This document shows, in pieces, positions 19,087 to 27,372 of a DNA stretch of 64,000 nucleotides. Below the pieces are notes generated by a model. That model saw only the letters and a list, made by a program, of their open reading frames with translations. It was not told the origin of the DNA and searched no databases. This DNA is from Limosilactobacillus sp. (lineage in GTDB: Bacteria > Bacillota > Bacilli > Lactobacillales > Lactobacillaceae). Made by a program: the position numbers and the translations under genes. Numbering within the stretch: position 1 is the first letter of the stretch; every line of letters starts with the position of its first letter. Where the stretch lies: positions 558,001 to 622,000 of the forward strand of contig NZ_JAKVPE010000001.1 in the NCBI RefSeq assembly GCF_022482365.1, in the 5' to 3' direction.

Positions 19087-19497
19087 TTAGTCTTTGTCCT
19101 TGTTGCCAGTGATCTTGTGGTGAATACCCATAACCAGAGCACCAGTGTAGGCAATGACGATCAGCAGGATGATGGTAGCGATAACGATAACGCAGACATC
19201 CTGGATACCTTCACGACGCATGATGTCGAGGTGGGCAGCCAACTGGATTCCTGATGGAACGAACAGGAATGCAATAAGACCGATCATAAAGGTACCAAAC
19301 TTTTCAACTTGGTGCAGCTTTACGATGTGAGTAGCCAACAGAATGTACAGCAGAACCATACCAATCAAAGGAGTTGGTACGACGAAGCTTGCTGGAAACA
19401 GATCAGAGATCAGTTGAGAAACAAACAGAATAGCAGCGAAGATTCCCATTTGAACATAAATGTTGGAAGCTTCTGGCTTTTTATCCTTCTTGTCCAT
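19087..19497 (-). CDS. lrgA: LrgA/CidA family membrane protein
   Basis: I place the start at 19497 (MDKKDKKPEASN), where GGGAGG stands 8 nt upstream; the longer frame starting at 19626 has no ribosome site. The 136-residue product has four hydrophobic helices and the family pattern FVVPTPLIGMVLLYILL and FVPSGIQLAAHLDIM. It is the small subunit partner of LrgB. The upstream 280 bases hold a perfect 20-bp dyad and the terminator of lytR. Confidence 0.92.
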   Translation of the reverse strand: MDKKDKKPEASNIYVQMGIFAAILFVSQLISDLFPASFVVPTPLIGMVLLYILLATHIVKLHQVEKFGTFMIGLIAFLFVPSGIQLAAHLDIMRREGIQDVCVIVIATIILLIVIAYTGALVMGIHHKITGNKDKD

Positions 19498-19558
19498 AAT
19501 ATATTCCCTCCCACAGAAATAATACATAGAAATAATTGCTAGACATTGCGATTGCAAT

Positions 19559-19578
19559 ATCATTACAACTGTAATGAT
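19559..19578. promoter_or_regulatory. Perfect dyad with TACA-N2-TGTA core upstream of lrgA
   Basis: ATCATTACAACTGTAATGAT has 9-bp arms and a 2-bp spacer, about 62-81 nt ahead of the lrgA start. Its centre TACAACTGTA matches the pattern recognised by CopY/BlaI-type winged-helix repressors. It does not resemble a typical LytTR site. Confidence 0.5.
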
Positions 19579-19727
19579 ACAGCAACATTTCCACTTTGTG
19601 CGGGTTTTAACAATGAAATGGCCCAAATCCAGGATAAGTTGCCCTCACCGTGCCCTGAAATGCCCTCAATTTTGTTCAGTTGCCAACAAATTGTCTTTTA
19701 TGTCGACCTAACAATTAAGCAAAAAAG

Positions 19728-19771
19728 AAAAGCGCCCATTTCCCCTTGCGGATATAATGAACGCTCTCAAT
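19728..19771 (-). terminator. Probable terminator after lytR
   Basis: On the minus strand AGCGTTCATT and AATGGGCGCT form an imperfect stem followed by TTTTCTTTTTT, placed just past the lytR stop. Confidence 0.6.
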
Positions 19772-19777
19772 AGAAAA

Positions 19778-20512
19778 TTATTGCAATCCGAGTGCTTTTT
19801 TTACGTCGGCAACGTAGGACCGGCTGACCGGCACCTTGCTGCCATCCTTTAAGGTTAACTCGTAGGTGTGATTAAAGCTGGGTTCGAACTCGCTGACCAT
19901 GTTGAGATTGACCGCGAAGCTCCGGTGAACTCGGATAAACTGGGCCGGGTTGAGCTGCTTCAACAGGTTCGTCAGCGTCTGCTTGCTGGCGATCTGGTGA
20001 CCCCCAACCGCGTAAACCACGGTTTCACCACCCTGGGCCTGGATGTATAGGATCGCGGTCTTCTGAACAATGATCGTCCGCTCATCGTTAGTCAGGGACA
20101 GGCGCGGGTTCTCCTGGATGCTCGATGCCTGGGTCGTCTGGCGCGGCACCGCAGTGATAATCTTTTGGACCCGCTTGATGGCGTCATTGACCCGGTCCTG
20201 GGAGAAGGGCTTCAGCAGGTAGTCGATGGCATCGGCATCAAAGGCGTCGAGAGCGTACTGGTCATAGGCGGTTGCGAAGACGATGTAGGGGCGGTTAGGC
20301 AGGTCCTTGAGGCTTTCTGCCAGTGCCATCCCACTGCCATCTGTCAGTTGGATGTCCAAGAACATCAGCTGGGGGTGTTGACTGGCGACGATCTTGCGCG
20401 CCGCGTCGACCCCCTCCGCCTCATAGATCGCGTCGACCTGCGGGTTCTGTTCCACCAGGTAATGCAGCTCCTCGCGTGCCAGTGGCTCATCATCGACAAT
20501 TAACACCTTCAT
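19778..20512 (-). CDS. lytR: LytTR-type response regulator
   Basis: This 244-residue regulator has a receiver domain (1-120) with acidic pocket DDEP, phosphoacceptor D in MFLDIQLTDGSGM and the K of LLKPFSQDR. A LytTR DNA-binding domain follows (about 140-244; LYIQAQGGETVVYAV, FIRVHRSFAVNL and DGSKVPVSRSY). Its start overlaps the lytS stop by four bases (ATGA). LytR/LytT relatives activate lrgAB, which lies next downstream. Confidence 0.94.
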   Translation of the reverse strand: MKVLIVDDEPLAREELHYLVEQNPQVDAIYEAEGVDAARKIVASQHPQLMFLDIQLTDGSGMALAESLKDLPNRPYIVFATAYDQYALDAFDADAIDYLLKPFSQDRVNDAIKRVQKIITAVPRQTTQASSIQENPRLSLTNDERTIIVQKTAILYIQAQGGETVVYAVGGHQIASKQTLTNLLKQLNPAQFIRVHRSFAVNLNMVSEFEPSFNHTYELTLKDGSKVPVSRSYVADVKKALGLQ

Positions 20513-22260
20513 GATTGTGACTCCCCTTTCGTTGTGAGCGGAATAGAAATAGTAACCGTTGTGCCGTTTTTGCCGGTCGCAAAGTCCAGCTGGCTGCTCT
20601 TATCGTACAGACCGATCAGCCGCTGGTTGAGGTTCTGTAGAGCGGTCCCGGTGCCGTGGGCGGACGGAACGGCGGTCTGACCGAGCTTGGCCAAAATATT
20701 GGGGTCAATCCCCGTCCCGTTATCGGCCACCGCGATCAGCAACCGGTCTCCCTTCTGCTTAAGATTGACGTTGACGACGTTACCGTGTCGCCGCTGACCA
20801 AAGGCGTGCTTCAGGGCGTTTTCCACCAGCACTTGGATGGTGAAAGGCGGCAGGAGGACGTTGTCGTCGACCTCACTGTTGAAGTTCACCAGGTAACGGC
20901 CGGGAAAACGGGTCTGTTCCAGCGTTAGGTAAGCATTCACCTGTTCACGTTCCTGGGCCAGGGTGATCTGGGTCGACCGGGCCCCCACCAGGTTGGACCG
21001 GAAATAGGTCGAGAGCTGGAGCAGGAGCTGGCGAGCCTTTTCGGCATCGATCCGCATCATAGCGCTGATCGTGTTGATCGCATTGAAGAAGAAATGCGGA
21101 TTGACCTGGGCCTGCAGCGATTTGATTTCGGCATCTCGAACCAGCTTAGCCTGTATTTCGGCCTGGCCGAGGGCGATCTGGTTGGCAAAGATTTCACCTA
21201 GTCCGGTCCCCAATTGAATTTCAACCGGGGTCAGGCGCCAGGACTGGGTATAGTACATCTTAAGCGTTCCGATGACCCGATCCTTGATCCGCAACGGGAC
21301 CACGACCGCCGCCTCCAGCGGGCAGTCCGGATGGGTGCAGCCAATCTCTTCCTTCGTTCGGGCAACGTGAACCTGGCCGCTCTTGATGACGATCTCCGAC
21401 AAGTTGGTCAGCATCATTTTGCCCGGAACATGGTGATCGCTGCCAGCGCCGACGTGGGCCAGGATCGTCTGGCGGTCGGTAATGCTGACGGCGTCAAAGT
21501 TCGTGTACCGCCGGATTGCTTCGACCACCTGCTGGGCCGAGGTCATGTTAAGGCCGTTGCGCAGGAAGGGCAGGGTCTCCTTGGTCAATTGAAGGACCGA
21601 GTGAGTCTGCGTCGCCCGGGTGTCCTCCTCCTGGCGCAGGTACATGGCAATGATCGACAGGAAGATCGAGGTCCCGATTGAGTTGATCAGAATCATCGGC
21701 AGGGCAATGTAGTGCACCAGGGTCCAGCCGGTCGGGCTAAAGAGGAAGACAAAGATCATCTGAATCGTTTCCATGATCAGGCCGACCAGAAAACCGTGCC
21801 AGGGCGTCATCACCGTCATCGGGTTGCGCCGGTCGTTATAGAGGTAGCCGGACAAAAGACCGATCAGGGCCGAACTGGGAACGTAGAACCAGGCCTCGGG
21901 TGCCATGCCCCCGAGGATCACCCGGTGCATCCCGGCAATCAGGCCGACGCTACCCCCGACCCAGGGCCCGCCGATAATCCCAGCAACCGAGACGGCCAGA
22001 ATCCGGGCGTTGACGATGGAGTAGTCCGGGGCAATCGCCGTCAGGAAAATCTTATTGTGCACCTGGTTGGATGGATCAATTTCGATCCCGGTGAAATTAG
22101 CAATCAGGGCGAAGATCGCGAAGATAAAGGTCAGCTGCACCTTGGCCAGCCAGGAATCGGAAAAGAGCAGGCGGCGGAAGGCCCGAATGTTAACCAGCAA
22201 GAAGGCCAGCATGACGATGAAGCCGACCCGCTCGATCATTAGAATTGTCAGGTAAAACAT
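20509..22260 (-). CDS. lytS: LytS-type sensor histidine kinase
   Basis: This 583-residue kinase has five to six membrane helices of the 5TMR-LYT type (1-205), including the GGPWVGGSVGLIAGMHRV motif, a GAF-like domain (about 230-360), a His_kinase region with the phosphoacceptor H in QVNPHFFFNAINTISAMM and an HATPase (VLVENALKHAF, DNGTGIDP, GTGTALQNLNQRL). In Bacillus the orthologue responds to extracellular pyruvate. It follows the SPFH gene by 10 nt and overlaps lytR. Confidence 0.94.
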   Translation of the reverse strand: MFYLTILMIERVGFIVMLAFLLVNIRAFRRLLFSDSWLAKVQLTFIFAIFALIANFTGIEIDPSNQVHNKIFLTAIAPDYSIVNARILAVSVAGIIGGPWVGGSVGLIAGMHRVILGGMAPEAWFYVPSSALIGLLSGYLYNDRRNPMTVMTPWHGFLVGLIMETIQMIFVFLFSPTGWTLVHYIALPMILINSIGTSIFLSIIAMYLRQEEDTRATQTHSVLQLTKETLPFLRNGLNMTSAQQVVEAIRRYTNFDAVSITDRQTILAHVGAGSDHHVPGKMMLTNLSEIVIKSGQVHVARTKEEIGCTHPDCPLEAAVVVPLRIKDRVIGTLKMYYTQSWRLTPVEIQLGTGLGEIFANQIALGQAEIQAKLVRDAEIKSLQAQVNPHFFFNAINTISAMMRIDAEKARQLLLQLSTYFRSNLVGARSTQITLAQEREQVNAYLTLEQTRFPGRYLVNFNSEVDDNVLLPPFTIQVLVENALKHAFGQRRHGNVVNVNLKQKGDRLLIAVADNGTGIDPNILAKLGQTAVPSAHGTGTALQNLNQRLIGLYDKSSQLDFATGKNGTTVTISIPLTTKGESQS

Positions 22261-22270
22261 TGGCGAATCC

Positions 22271-23137
22271 CTATTGCTGCGTTCCGGTGTTGATGACCGG
22301 CTGGGTGCCCCGCTCGCTGATGATCGCCACCATGATGTTGTTGATGATCTGCAGACGCTGCTCGTCGGTCAGGTCGAGCTTGGCCTCCTTGGCCAGACGG
22401 TCGATCGCATCTTCGGTAATCGAGACGGCCCCCTCAACGATGATCTTCCGGGCCGAGAGGATGGCCGCGGACTGCTGCTTTTGAAGCATCGCACTGGCAA
22501 TTTCGGTGGCGTAGGCCAGGTGGGTCAGCCGGGTCTCAATGATCTTGACTCCGGCGACGTTCAACCGGGCCTGGAGTTCCGCCGTCAGCTTGTCGGAAAC
22601 CTCGGTCGGGTTGGAGCGTAGGGTCAGGGCCTGCTCGTCCTCAAAGGTATCGTACGGGTATTCGCTGGCCACGTGCCGGACCGCCGACTCGCTCTGAATC
22701 TGAACGAACTGCTCGTAGTCGTCGACCGAGAAGAGAGCCTTAGCGGTGTCGACAACCTTGTAGACGATCACGGCCGCGATCTCCACCGGGTTCCCCTTGG
22801 AATCGTTAACCTTCAGGATCTGGCTGTTGAAGTTGCTGACCCGCAGTGAAACCCGCTGCTTGTCGGTGAAGGGCACCGTCATGAAGAGACCGGCGTCGCG
22901 GATGGTCCCGATGTAGTTACCAAAGAAGGTCAGCACCTTGGCCTCGTTGGGCTGGATGATCGTCAGTGAGGTTGCAAAGATGATCACGACAACCAGGACG
23001 ATGGCCCCGAGCAGGAGCGTACCGACGTGGCCACCGCGGTAGCCCAGGTAGACCAGCCAGCAGCCAACCAGGGCCCCGGCAATCGCCAGCAGCAATCCGA
23101 GGTAGCCGTTAACGTGAAACGCATTCTTTTCCTTCAT
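22271..23137 (-). CDS. SPFH/Band 7 family membrane protein
   Basis: This 288-residue protein has two adjacent N-terminal hydrophobic segments (about 13-58) and a Band 7 domain (about 65-260) with IIQPNEAKVLTFFGNYIGTI, VEIAAVIVYKVVDTAKALF and a helical RLNVAGVKIIETRLTHLAYATEIASAMLQKQ part. Such stomatin-like proteins form membrane scaffolds. It lies between rsmF and lytS with gaps of 10-12 nt on one strand, suggesting co-transcription. A role beside the two-component system is unproven. Confidence 0.9.
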   Translation of the reverse strand: MKEKNAFHVNGYLGLLLAIAGALVGCWLVYLGYRGGHVGTLLLGAIVLVVVIIFATSLTIIQPNEAKVLTFFGNYIGTIRDAGLFMTVPFTDKQRVSLRVSNFNSQILKVNDSKGNPVEIAAVIVYKVVDTAKALFSVDDYEQFVQIQSESAVRHVASEYPYDTFEDEQALTLRSNPTEVSDKLTAELQARLNVAGVKIIETRLTHLAYATEIASAMLQKQQSAAILSARKIIVEGAVSITEDAIDRLAKEAKLDLTDEQRLQIINNIMVAIISERGTQPVINTGTQQ

Positions 23138-23149
23138 TAAATATTCCCC

Positions 23150-24526
23150 CTAGAAACGTAATCCCTTCGGATAGAAATTCTTAATCGTGGTGCCGACCCG
23201 CTTGCCAAAGCCAGTGGCGTGGCCCGCACAGGTCAGCAGGTACCAGCCGTTTTTCCCTGGCTGATCGATTGTTATCACGTCACCATGAACGTACTGGCGC
23301 CATTGCTCTTCCGTCAGTTCCAACACGTGTGAACACTTGGCAGGATCAAGCACCAGGGCCCAGGCCAAGGCCGGCTCAAAGCGGTTCTTCTTGAAGACTC
23401 CCAGGTGCAGTCCCGGACGCAGGACCGTCATGCCGGTCACGTCCGGCATCCCCTCCGGCAAGCTGTAGAGCTGATCTCCAAAGGTTAGCAGATGTGTGGC
23501 CGCCTCCTTTGGCGCCAACCAATCGCGCACCGCGGCGAACTCAGCTTGGGCCTGCTTATCCAGCTTCCCCTGCCGACGAGTTCCCTTCTTCTTCCGGCGC
23601 TTAGGGCTTGACTGAACGATGTCACCGTCCGCAGCGGGCGCACCGTTCTGCAGTTTGGCGATGAAGTGCCCCTCCCCCTGAATGTGATGAGGGAAAAGCC
23701 GGACCGCATGCTTCAAGTCCGGATTGCCATCAGCCCATTCCGGTCGGCCGTCATCCATTCCTGGGTACTTCTTAATTGGCACCATTCGCAGCTCCGGATA
23801 GTTGTCCAGGAGCCAGGCAATGTTTTGCTCGTCTTCCTCCGGTGCGAAGGTGCAGGTCGAGTAGACGAGGATCCCACCCGGCTTCAGCATCTTCAGTGCC
23901 GAGGCCAGGATCTTCTTCTGCCGGTTGGCGCACTCGCTTGGGTAGTCGGGATTCCAGTATTCAATCCCGGCCGGCTCCTTGCGAAACATCCCCTCACCCG
24001 AGCAGGGGGCGTCGACCAGGATCCGATCGAAGAAGTGGGGAAACTGCTCCTCCAGTTCGGCCGGGCTCTCGTTGGTCACCACGGCACTGCGGGTCCCCCA
24101 CCGTTCCAGGTTTTCGGCCAGCACCTTGGCCCGCTTACGAAAGATCTCGTTGGCCACTAGGAGCCCCTGATCACGCATCTTGGCGATCAGATGGGTGGTC
24201 TTACCGCCCGGGGCCGCGCAGAGATCTAAGACCCGCTCACCCGGCTGGGGATCGACGACCTCGCCGACATACATGGCCGACGGTTCTTGGCTATAGATCG
24301 CCCCAGTCACGTGATCCAGGGACTTGCCGGAAACAGTGCCGTAGTAGCCATCCGGAACGTAGGGCACCTTGCCCGTCGCCGTTTTTATGGTTGCTCTCGG
24401 TGCCGGCTTGAGGGGGTTAACCCGAAAGCCGCTCTGGCTGGGCTGATCAAAGGTCGCCAAAAAGGCTGGCGCTTCGTCCCCGAGCAAGCGCTGATACTTT
24501 GTAACAAATTCCGCTGGTAATTGCAA
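23150..24526 (-). CDS. rsmF: RsmF-type rRNA m5C methyltransferase
   Basis: This 458-residue protein has the NOL1/NOP2/Sun fold: SAM-binding VLDLCAAPGGKTTHLIAKM, motif IV VDAPCSGEGMFRK with the releasing cysteine and motif VI YSTCTFAPEEDEQ with the catalytic cysteine. The C-terminal third has a basic KRRKKKGTRRQGK linker and a PUA-like region ending in the pattern GKRVGTTIKNFYPKGLR seen in YebU/RsmF relatives. It methylates a 16S rRNA cytosine. Confidence 0.92.
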   Translation of the reverse strand: MQLPAEFVTKYQRLLGDEAPAFLATFDQPSQSGFRVNPLKPAPRATIKTATGKVPYVPDGYYGTVSGKSLDHVTGAIYSQEPSAMYVGEVVDPQPGERVLDLCAAPGGKTTHLIAKMRDQGLLVANEIFRKRAKVLAENLERWGTRSAVVTNESPAELEEQFPHFFDRILVDAPCSGEGMFRKEPAGIEYWNPDYPSECANRQKKILASALKMLKPGGILVYSTCTFAPEEDEQNIAWLLDNYPELRMVPIKKYPGMDDGRPEWADGNPDLKHAVRLFPHHIQGEGHFIAKLQNGAPAADGDIVQSSPKRRKKKGTRRQGKLDKQAQAEFAAVRDWLAPKEAATHLLTFGDQLYSLPEGMPDVTGMTVLRPGLHLGVFKKNRFEPALAWALVLDPAKCSHVLELTEEQWRQYVHGDVITIDQPGKNGWYLLTCAGHATGFGKRVGTTIKNFYPKGLRF

Positions 24527-24688
24527 AATTTCTCCTCCACTCTTTCTAGTTATTTCCTATTGTACCCTATTTTTATAGGAAGAAAAACTGCCCATTGCCG
24601 GCAGAATTACAAACTAATTTAGTTAACTTTTGGCCCCGATTTGCGTATAATGATAACTTAATAAGCTCTTTTAGGAAGTGAATACCGA

Positions 24689-25501
24689 TTGAATCAACAC
24701 TTAATTGCCATTGATCTCGATGGAACAACCCTTAACAACCAGTCACAGTTAACGACCGAAACCATCCGGACGCTGCGGGCCGCGGCTCACGAAGGCCACA
24801 TCGTCAGCATCATCACCGGCCGGCCCTACCGAATTGCCCAACGGATCTATGATGAAATCGGCATCCGAACGCCGATGGTCAACTTCAACGGCGCCCTCAC
24901 CCATATCCCCCACCAACACTGGGACAAGGAATACGACGTTGAATTGACCCGCGAGATCGCCCTCGACCTGCTCGCCCAGCACGAACGGCTCGGCATCGAC
25001 ACGATCACAGTCGAAAATAAGTTCCGCGTCTGGGCCAACCACGCTAGCAACCACCTGCCGGAATTTCTGCCCAACCGGCTGCAGCCCAATCAGGTGCTGA
25101 CCGCCGACAACCTCGACGGCAACCCGATCGCACTGACGATCGAGTACCAGCCGGAGCACGAGCAGGACATTATCAAGGCGGTCAACGAAAAATACGGGGA
25201 CTTCGTCGAACCGCGAATCTGGGGTGGCCCTTATAACATTTTGGAGCTGATCCACCGTGGCACCCATAAGGAATCGGGGATGTTCTACATCGCCAAGCAA
25301 TACAACATCAGCAAATCCAACATCATTGCCTTCGGGGACGAGCACAACGACCAGGAGATGCTCGATGCCGCGGGGCGCGGTGTCGCCATGCAAAACGCCA
25401 TCCCGGCAATCAAAAAAATTGCCGACGATGTCACCAGCGTCGACAATGATCACAATGGCTTGGCTAAGTATCTCCAGGCCTACTTCAAACTAGAAGCCTA
25501 G
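24689..25501 (+). CDS. Cof-type HAD-IIB phosphatase
   Basis: This 270-residue protein has the HAD motif I AIDLDGTTL (nucleophile and acid Asp), motif II IITGRP, and motif IV FGDEHNDQEML, with a Cof-type IIB cap between. The family dephosphorylates small sugar phosphates or cofactors; substrate unknown. The start is TTG at 24689, with AGGAAG 10 nt upstream; the true N-terminus MNQHLIAIDLDGT needs this codon. A TATAAT-like box lies at 24645-24650. Confidence 0.9.
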   Translation: MNQHLIAIDLDGTTLNNQSQLTTETIRTLRAAAHEGHIVSIITGRPYRIAQRIYDEIGIRTPMVNFNGALTHIPHQHWDKEYDVELTREIALDLLAQHERLGIDTITVENKFRVWANHASNHLPEFLPNRLQPNQVLTADNLDGNPIALTIEYQPEHEQDIIKAVNEKYGDFVEPRIWGGPYNILELIHRGTHKESGMFYIAKQYNISKSNIIAFGDEHNDQEMLDAAGRGVAMQNAIPAIKKIADDVTSVDNDHNGLAKYLQAYFKLEA

Positions 25502-25746
25502 TTAAACATTAACATTTTGGCCAGATAACCGACCACGACGATCACGAAAAGGACCATGATCATCGTGGTCGTTGTTTTATGCTGCTCGGCGGCCCGGCTG
25601 TTGGTGATGAGAATCAGGCAGCCACCACAGGCGAGGATGACCCCAAGCGTAATCGTGGCCAGCCGCGCCGTGCCGGTCAGGGCAAAGGCCGCGGCGATGA
25701 CAATAATTCCGATAATTGCTAGTAAGATTGATGCTTTTTGACGCAT
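25498..25746 (-). CDS. Small three-helix membrane protein
   Basis: This 82-residue protein is almost entirely hydrophobic: helices at about 5-24, 28-48 and 60-80, with a short basic loop (NSRAAEQHKT) between the last two. I do not recognise a family. It converges on the Cof hydrolase gene and overlaps its stop by four bases. AGGGAA precedes the start. Confidence 0.6.
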   Translation of the reverse strand: MRQKASILLAIIGIIVIAAAFALTGTARLATITLGVILACGGCLILITNSRAAEQHKTTTTMIMVLFVIVVVGYLAKMLMFN

Positions 25747-25790
25747 TAATAATTCCCTTCTTTAATTAATAAAAAATATAACATTAAACA

Positions 25791-25820
25791 TTACCAATTA
25801 ACGATCACATTTGTTATAAT
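25791..25820 (+). promoter_or_regulatory. Promoter of the small RNA candidate
   Basis: An extended -10 (TG-T-TATAAT, ending at 25820) lies 18 nt from TTACCA, a fair -35. The predicted start is near 25827. Confidence 0.6.
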
Positions 25821-25825
25821 AAAAG

Positions 25826-25916
25826 GCGAAGGCAATCCTGCAATTGCTTTCGCCAATATACTTCTACCACAGGTTCCTCTGATCTACCCATCAGGGGACC
25901 TGTTTTATTTTAGCAC
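25826..25916 (+). ncRNA. Candidate freestanding small RNA
   Basis: Directly after a good promoter come two strong hairpins: GGCGAAGGCAA with TTGCTTTCGCC, then ACAGGTTCCTCTGAT with ATCAGGGGACCTGT, and a TTTTATTTT tail, together about 90 nt. There is no open frame or ribosome site. Both neighbouring genes point leftward, so it is not a leader of either. I cannot assign it to an RNA family. Confidence 0.55.
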
Positions 25917-25952
25917 GATTTGGGACCGGTGATAAAGTCCTAACCAACATTT

Positions 25953-27299
25953 TTACATTTGCCGACGCTTATCCATCTCCTTGACTGCCCAGAGCACCGG
26001 CAGGCCGAGGATGGTAATGCCGACGAAGAGGACCACGCCCCACGGATCATTGACGACCTCGCTGGCCAGGACGAAGAGCGCCCCGGCGATGGAGATCAGC
26101 GGAATAATCGGGTAGAGCGGTGTCGAGAACGGCCGCGGCTTCCCCTGGTTGCGCCGCCGCAGGATGAAGATCCCGATGAAGGCCAGCGTGTAGAAACAGT
26201 AAACCGTAAAGACGCAGAGGTCCGACAGGTGGTCGGGATCAAAGAAGCACATCATGACCGTCGCCAGTGCGATGATGAAACCGATCGCCACCACCGATTC
26301 CTTGGCCTTAGGAGTGACGTAAGACAGGTAACGGGAGAACGGCAGGTCGTGACGCTTGGCCATCGCGTAGACAATCCGCGGGAAGGTCATGATCTTCCCG
26401 TTGATCGTCCCCATCATTGAAATGATGATCCCGATCGAAAGCAGGCGGCCGCCAATCTTCCCGAAGGCCTTCATCGCCAGGTAGCTGGTCGTCCCTTCGC
26501 CGAGCTGGTGAATCTTGGCCGCCGGCAGGAAGCGGAAGACACCGAAGGTAATCAGGGTGTAGATGACCAGGACCGAGCTGACCCCGATGATGATCGCCTT
26601 GGGCAGCAGCTTTTGCGGGTTCTTCATTTCACCACCCAGGTTAGCAATCAGAATCCAGCCGTCGTAGCCGAACAGGGTCGCCAAGACGGCCACCCCGAAG
26701 TTGCCGCTGGCCTGGTGAACCTGGCCGACCGTCTGGCCAAGGGCGTTTTCGTGACCGAAGAAGATCCCGAAGATGATGATCGCGGCGATTGGGATCAGCT
26801 TCCCGATGGTGGTCAGGATCGCAAATCCGGCCCCGACCCGGTTGTCGAGCAGGTTCATCGCTCCGATTGCCAAGATGGTAATCACCGCCAGTGGAACCCG
26901 CCAGGAAGCGGACAGGCCAAAGAGCTCGGTCATCAGAATGCTCATGAAACCGGCGACCGAAGCAATGATTGCCGGTCCGTAGACAATTGCCTGCATCCAG
27001 CCGGAGAGAAAGCCGGTCAAGCGCCCGTAGATGGTTTCAATGTAGACGTAGAGTCCACCGGTGTAGGGCATCTGCGAACCGATTTCGGCAACCGTCAGCC
27101 CCGAGGTCAGGGTGATCAGCCCACCGACGACCCAGGCCAGCAAGGCCAAAGTGGAGGAACCGGCACTATCCAAAACTGAAGCTTGCTTAAAGAAGATTCC
27201 GGAACCAATGATCGTCCCGATTACGATTGATAGTGCAGACCACAGGCCGAGGGAACGGTTGAGCTCCTCGTTCGTGTTTTGTGGTTTCTCCATGCGCAC
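25953..27299 (-). CDS. APC-family amino acid permease
   Basis: This 448-residue transporter has twelve predicted helices. The first carries the APC motif IVIGTIIGSGIFFKQASVL, and later ones have GGLYVYIETIYGRLTGFLSGWMQ and ATLFGYDGWILIANLGGEMKNPQK, as in the LAT/SteT-type serine/threonine exchangers. Exchange of amino acids is likely; exact substrate uncertain. No T-box or riboswitch is visible upstream, where an IS30-family element begins 74 bp from the start. Confidence 0.9.
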   Translation of the reverse strand: MRMEKPQNTNEELNRSLGLWSALSIVIGTIIGSGIFFKQASVLDSAGSSTLALLAWVVGGLITLTSGLTVAEIGSQMPYTGGLYVYIETIYGRLTGFLSGWMQAIVYGPAIIASVAGFMSILMTELFGLSASWRVPLAVITILAIGAMNLLDNRVGAGFAILTTIGKLIPIAAIIIFGIFFGHENALGQTVGQVHQASGNFGVAVLATLFGYDGWILIANLGGEMKNPQKLLPKAIIIGVSSVLVIYTLITFGVFRFLPAAKIHQLGEGTTSYLAMKAFGKIGGRLLSIGIIISMMGTINGKIMTFPRIVYAMAKRHDLPFSRYLSYVTPKAKESVVAIGFIIALATVMMCFFDPDHLSDLCVFTVYCFYTLAFIGIFILRRRNQGKPRPFSTPLYPIIPLISIAGALFVLASEVVNDPWGVVLFVGITILGLPVLWAVKEMDKRRQM

Positions 27300-27359
27300 A
27301 TCACTCCTTTTGTTCTTGCTTTCTTTTTAATTGATTGTTTTCTATTCTAGCAAAGTTAT

Positions 27360-27372
27360 TACATTAATAAAA
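27360..27372 (+). repeat. 13-bp target duplication, left side of IS copy 1
   Basis: TACATTAATAAAA occurs here and again at 28652-28664, directly flanking the element. Confidence 0.9.

Noticed and set aside
27300-27372. T-box or riboswitch ahead of the APC permease
   Set aside because: The sequence to the IS is short and without the conserved T-box or hairpin arrangement.
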